Of a stretch of DNA of 30,757 nt, positions 26,931-30,757 are shown one piece after another. The first letter of the stretch is position 1. Each line of letters starts with the position of its first letter. The position numbers were made by a program, and so were the translations under genes. The stretch spans positions 1 through 30,757 of IMG/VR virus record IMGVR_UViG_3300009001_000054; one strand, 5' to 3'. The notes under the pieces are model-generated. The model was not told the DNA's origin. It saw only the letters and a list, made by a program, of their open reading frames with translations, and did not search any database. Source of the DNA: a virus.

Positions 26931-28846
26931 TGTCGGTATTACCTTCACCAAGCAACACATCTGCACCAGAGTCACAAGGTTTTGAAGCTAACTTAGACGA
27001 CCTATTTCTTAGGTTTGCTGTTGGTCCAGGACGGCAGCTTAACATAAATACAGCGCCACTCCAGGCACAAGCTATACAAACATCAGAAACCCCAGAGGAT
27101 TTTCAACAGGAGTTTGGTCAGATATATTCTAGGACAGATTTTTCTGGTGGTTCTGGATTAGACAAAGCACACAGAAGAAATGCAAGTGAAACTGATTTTC
27201 AAAGATTTTGGGATAGTAAAGGTATAGATGTATTTAACGGAAAAGAAGTAGGACAAGAATACAAAGTATCTTTGTTGCATGATACAGATGAATTATCTTC
27301 TTCTACAGAAACTAATTTATATATGCAAGAGTTAAGTGGTTCTATATTTTTTGCAGATGGAGATGTTTTAAAAAGAATTGATTCTCCATTAGATGCTAGT
27401 CCAACGGTAACATCTGAAACTGCACCTAGTACAGGGAATGATATTACAAGTATGGCTGTCTTAGGAACAAGGCTATACCTAGTAGCTAATGGTGATGTGT
27501 ACGTTAGAACTGCAGCTTCTACATATTCAGTACATAATAATCACAAGACGTATAGCAAGATATGGTCTATGAAAGGTCGTATTGTTGCTAGTGATACTTC
27601 TGGAGATTTGTTTGAATTACCAGATGGCAGCACACCAACAACAATAAAAACATTACCTACTGGCACAGAATGGACAGATTTAACAGATGGTGGTGCAGTA
27701 GTTTTAGCAGCTGCATCTGATGGGTATATATATTCTTTTGCAGATGAGTCATCAACACTTACATTAAAAGGACAAACATTTATTGAAGGTGAAGTACCTA
27801 ATGCAATAGACGCAGCCCAAGGTTTTATTTTTTATGGAACATATCAAAACACAACAAGTGGCAAGATAGGAAGATTATATAGAGCAGAAATAACTAATGC
27901 TAATAATTTATACGTATTAGTAAATGCACAGTTAATTAAACAATGGGGAGATGGAACAACTACATTAAACCAGGCACCATACAAAATCATATCTACTAGA
28001 GATAGTATTTACACAGGCATTGTAGATAGTGCAAGTAAAACTAATTTATGGAGATACTATTTACCTACTGCTGGTATAGCTAGAGATATAGAGTTTGCGG
28101 AGAGTGGCATAGTAGAAGCTATGGCAGTATTTTCAGATAGATTATTTGCCACTATATCTGGCGGTGGATTGTATAGAGAATCTACTAACTACGTAAGCAC
28201 AGGTTACATAATTACTTCTCTTGGTGATTTTTTTACTTCTGAAAAAAAACAATGGGTAGGTGCAAAACTAAATACTAATGTAGTCATATCTGGTTCTGTA
28301 AAATTATTTACATCTACTATTGCTGCAGACATAAACAATGCAGATGCTGCAACATGGTCAGAACAAGTATCTATATTTTCTGGTACAGGTGGTGATGAAG
28401 AAGTTATGACACTTGTAGATGGTAGATGGATAACTGGTAAATTAGAAATTAATACTGATGACGTAACACAATCACCAGAGTTGTTATCTTTTGCTATTAG
28501 AGGTTTCCAGTTAGTTAATGACTTAGTTGTTGATATGCCAATAAATATATCTGACCAGATAGAACGTCCATTTAGAAAAGCATTATTGGTCCAAGGACAA
28601 GGAGATTTAGTTTACCAGGCACTTCGTAACAAAGAAGGTAAGAATGTTCAGTTAGAGATATTTAGACCAGATACGTTATTACGAGGTATAATAGAAAATG
28701 TTAGCAGTCCTATAGAGGAAATAAGTCCTAGAGGGTCTGTAACAAGCTATTGCTTAGTAAGATTTAGAGGTAGTAAAGTAGTACAAACTTCAACATCTGG
28801 AGTAGGATTAGGAATAGAACTATTAGGAGTAGGACAACTAGGATAG
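26930..28846 (+). CDS. Tail protein, probably beta-propeller nozzle-like, 638 aa
   Basis: The middle 400 residues alternate short strands and loops with recurring patterns such as Leu-Tyr-Leu-Val-Ala-Asn-Gly-Asp-Val-Tyr, Gly-Tyr-Ile-Tyr-Ser-Phe-Ala and Arg-Leu-Phe-Ala-Thr-Ile-Ser-Gly-Gly-Gly-Leu-Tyr. These read like propeller blades. The last 100 residues look like a compact strand-rich domain (Val-Gln-Leu-Glu-Ile-Phe-Arg-Pro-Asp). Proteins of this size and build form the tail nozzle or tube of podoviruses. The position between the neck adaptor and the fibre agrees. No enzymatic motif is seen. Confidence 0.6.
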   Translation: MSVLPSPSNTSAPESQGFEANLDDLFLRFAVGPGRQLNINTAPLQAQAIQTSETPEDFQQEFGQIYSRTDFSGGSGLDKAHRRNASETDFQRFWDSKGIDVFNGKEVGQEYKVSLLHDTDELSSSTETNLYMQELSGSIFFADGDVLKRIDSPLDASPTVTSETAPSTGNDITSMAVLGTRLYLVANGDVYVRTAASTYSVHNNHKTYSKIWSMKGRIVASDTSGDLFELPDGSTPTTIKTLPTGTEWTDLTDGGAVVLAAASDGYIYSFADESSTLTLKGQTFIEGEVPNAIDAAQGFIFYGTYQNTTSGKIGRLYRAEITNANNLYVLVNAQLIKQWGDGTTTLNQAPYKIISTRDSIYTGIVDSASKTNLWRYYLPTAGIARDIEFAESGIVEAMAVFSDRLFATISGGGLYRESTNYVSTGYIITSLGDFFTSEKKQWVGAKLNTNVVISGSVKLFTSTIAADINNADAATWSEQVSIFSGTGGDEEVMTLVDGRWITGKLEINTDDVTQSPELLSFAIRGFQLVNDLVVDMPINISDQIERPFRKALLVQGQGDLVYQALRNKEGKNVQLEIFRPDTLLRGIIENVSSPIEEISPRGSVTSYCLVRFRGSKVVQTSTSGVGLGIELLGVGQLG

Positions 28847-28847
28847 A

Positions 28848-30722
28848 ATGACAGCACAAGAAACTAACTTATTAAATGCGTTTGAGACAACTCTAACTGG
28901 TACTATTGGTGCATCCGATTTAACAATGACAGTAAACTCTGTTGTTGATTCAGCATCAAATACTCTTACAGCTCCGTGTTATTTAGTATTAAACCCAGAC
29001 AGTGCAACTAATAGAGAAGTTGTCTTAGTTAGCAGCATTAATGTAGGTACAAAAACATTAACAATATCTGCTATAGGTAATAGATATTTAACTGGTTCTG
29101 CAGCAACATCTGGTTTATCACATGCTTCTGGTTCTGTTGTTCGTATGTCACCATTACAACAACACATAGAAGATATTAATGACAGAGTAGATACCATAAT
29201 AAATTCTGATGGTACAGCAGTTGTTACTACAGGAGTTGTAAAAGATGAAGATGATATGGCATCAGATAGTGCTACACATATTGCAACACAACAATCTATT
29301 AAAGCCTATGTAGATAGCCAGGTAACAGCACAAGACTTAGATTTTGGTGGCGATAGTGGAACTGGTGCAGTTGATTTAGATTCACAAACATTTACTATTG
29401 CTGGTACAGCAAATGAAGTTGAAACAAGTGCAACAGGTCAAACACTAACAATAGGATTACCTAGCTCTATAACAGTGAATGTCACAGGTAACTTGACAGG
29501 TAATGTAACAGGAGATGTTACAGGTGATGTTACAGGTGACTTAACTGGTAATGTAACAGCAACATCAGTATTAGCTGATGGTGTTACTGCTACCACACAA
29601 TCTGCTAGTGATAACTGTACTAAAGTAGCAACGACTGCTTATGTAGATGCACAAGTTACAGCAGAGGATTTAGACTTTGGTGGTGACACAGGCACAGGTT
29701 CTGTAGATTTAGACAGTCAGACATTTACTATAGCAGGTACAACTAACGAGATAGAAACATCTGCTACAGGACAGACTTTAACAATAGGTCTGCCTTCTAG
29801 TATCACTGTTAATGTTACTGGTAACTTAACTGGTAATGTTACAGGAGATGTCACTGGAGATGTCACTGGAGATGTTACAGGAAACCTTACAGGAAATGTA
29901 ACTGGAAATGTTACAGGAGATATAACAGGTAATGTAACTGCTACTTCTGTACTTGCAGATGGAGTAACAGCTACTACACAAAGTGCTGGAGATAACAGTA
30001 CAAAGGTAGCTACTACTGCTTATGTTGATGCAGTATCTGTAGATGATAACTTAACTGTTAGTGATGGTTCTACTTCTACAACAATAGACTTAGACACACA
30101 GACTTTTACTATTGCAGGAACTGCTAATGAAGTAGAAACTACTACTTCTGCACAGACAATAACTATTGGATTACCTTCATCAATTACAGTTAATGTAACT
30201 GGTGACTTAACAGGTAATGTGACTGGTAATGTGACTGGTAATGTCACAGGTAACTTAACAGGTGATGTGACTGGTAACGCAGATACAGCTACTGCTTTAG
30301 AAACAGCAAGAACTATTGCAGGACAATCTTTTGATGGCACAGGAAACATAACAATAGCTGCTGGTGATTTATCAGATGTAGATACAACTGGTGTTACAAA
30401 TGGACAAGTATTAGTTTACAACTCTACATCTAGTGAGTTTGAGCCAGGTTCTGTAGGTTCAGCAACTGCACTTATAGATGGTGATAGTGACTTTACTTTA
30501 TCAGATGGTGTTGCTAATGGAATACACTACGAGTTGGACAATACAGATATGGCTGACTGGAATCAAGGTGGTATTGCCTTAACAACAGCAGGTGGTATCT
30601 TTAGACATAATCAGACACAAGCTGCAACATATACAGTTGCTTCAACAGAAGGTGCAGTATTAGCTGGACCTATTACAATAACAGGAACAGTAACAAATGC
30701 TGGTACAATGGTAATACTATGA
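28848..30722 (+). CDS. Repeat-built tail fibre protein, 624 aa
   Basis: Residues 1-150 form a globular attachment region including a divergent copy of the neck beta module (about 45-98). Residues 153-263, 264-390 and about 391-479 are three copies of one unit. The first two contain Ala-Tyr-Val-Asp, Leu-Asp-Phe-Gly-Gly-Asp, Phe-Thr-Ile-Ala-Gly-Thr, Ile-Gly-Leu-Pro-Ser-Ser-Ile-Thr-Val and an array of [N/D]-[V/L/I]-T-G tetrapeptides; the third is diverged. Such VTG arrays are common in marine-phage fibres and form triple-stranded beta shafts. The C-terminal 140 residues carry no repeats and probably form the receptor-binding tip. Its stop overlaps the next ATG as ATGA. Confidence 0.8.
   Translation: MTAQETNLLNAFETTLTGTIGASDLTMTVNSVVDSASNTLTAPCYLVLNPDSATNREVVLVSSINVGTKTLTISAIGNRYLTGSAATSGLSHASGSVVRMSPLQQHIEDINDRVDTIINSDGTAVVTTGVVKDEDDMASDSATHIATQQSIKAYVDSQVTAQDLDFGGDSGTGAVDLDSQTFTIAGTANEVETSATGQTLTIGLPSSITVNVTGNLTGNVTGDVTGDVTGDLTGNVTATSVLADGVTATTQSASDNCTKVATTAYVDAQVTAEDLDFGGDTGTGSVDLDSQTFTIAGTTNEIETSATGQTLTIGLPSSITVNVTGNLTGNVTGDVTGDVTGDVTGNLTGNVTGNVTGDITGNVTATSVLADGVTATTQSAGDNSTKVATTAYVDAVSVDDNLTVSDGSTSTTIDLDTQTFTIAGTANEVETTTSAQTITIGLPSSITVNVTGDLTGNVTGNVTGNVTGNLTGDVTGNADTATALETARTIAGQSFDGTGNITIAAGDLSDVDTTGVTNGQVLVYNSTSSEFEPGSVGSATALIDGDSDFTLSDGVANGIHYELDNTDMADWNQGGIALTTAGGIFRHNQTQAATYTVASTEGAVLAGPITITGTVTNAGTMVIL
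29478..30275 (+). repeat. Three [N/D]-[V/L/I]-T-G coding arrays in the fibre gene
   Basis: The arrays lie at about 29478-29558 (7 tetrads), 29811-29939 (11 tetrads) and 30192-30275 (7 tetrads). The 16-residue length difference between the first two fibre units equals exactly four tetrads. Within arrays the same amino acids use different codons (gta/gtt/gtc, aca/act, ggt/gga), so the pattern is kept at protein level. Confidence 0.85.
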
Positions 30723-30757
30723 GTGAAATACAAGTAAACACAATCAATGAATATACA
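30719..30757 (+). CDS. Fibre-like or structural protein, 3'-truncated by the window edge
   Basis: ATG 30719 overlaps the fibre stop as ATGA, and thirteen codons are visible (Met-Ser-Glu-Ile-Gln-Val-Asn-Thr-Ile-Asn-Glu-Tyr-Thr). This opening resembles the Met-Ser-Glu-Ile-Lys-Val-[ND]-x-[IL] start that I recall from many phage tail-fibre or structural proteins. The rest is outside the window. Confidence 0.55.
   Translation, partial: MSEIQVNTINEYT

Noticed and set aside
29478-30275. CRISPR-like repeats
   Set aside because: The repeats are in-frame coding tetrads without unique spacers and with synonymous variation; they are a fibre shaft.
1-30757. Integrase, attachment site, excisionase or lysogeny repressor
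   Set aside because: No such gene or direct-repeat core was found; nothing in the window supports a temperate lifestyle, although the rest of the genome is not visible.

Overview
This window is most likely part of the genome of a low-GC, tailed, podovirus-like phage. It has a nearly gap-free late module with a terminase, portal, very large internal virion proteins, a lytic transglycosylase, scaffold, capsid, neck/tail proteins and a repeat-rich fibre. There is no tail sheath, no tape-measure-type tail cassette, no integrase and no tRNA. A marine host is likely, from the family types and AT-rich composition. The recombinase-like gene resembles a type I associate with actinophages, so a marine actinobacterial host is possible but unproven.

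Layout. (1) 2-502: 5'-truncated metallophosphoesterase, rightward, converging with the left module. (2) 499-6595: leftward early module of about 20 small genes packed end to end, several too short for ordinary gene calling. It includes a single-strand-annealing-type protein, two helix-turn-helix proteins, several Cys-rich or zinc-ribbon mini-proteins, a possible papain-like Cys protein and a P-loop kinase. (3) 6596-7497: about 900 bases of non-coding control region with operator-like repeats, hairpins and a strong terminator. (4) 7498-7713: leftward zinc-finger gene. (5) 7735-23608: rightward late module. It runs from three small basic proteins through TerL and portal to a cluster of internal/ejection-type proteins of 1555, 343, 240, 634, 649 and 275 aa. 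(6) 23657-24150: two small leftward genes inserted antisense into the late module. (7) 24151-24548: a second control region with a promoter, a terminator and a structured leader. (8) 24549-30757: scaffold, major capsid protein, neck adaptor, propeller-like tail protein, VTG-repeat fibre and the start of another fibre-like gene.

The main discovery is a promoter family. Seven leftward sites share TGTAAC[C/T]-N16/17-[G/C]TCTAA, each just upstream of a gene start. Six are spread over the left module and divide it into six transcription units. The seventh drives the antisense pair at 24150, tying that island to the early regulon. The architecture resembles promoters of extracytoplasmic-function (ECF) sigma factors rather than housekeeping sigma-70 promoters. 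Five sites overlap the 3' end of the preceding gene, and in three of these the overlap has given unrelated proteins the same last residues (V-E-S-K or V-S-K). The most upstream site lies so close to its ATG that the transcript would be leaderless.

Other notable points are a conserved-looking Cys-rich gene with no canonical start codon, a terminase carrying its own zinc ribbon and HTH with no separate small subunit visible, a candidate small RNA next to the capsid unit, and a capsid leader with mutually exclusive hairpins next to the ribosome binding site.
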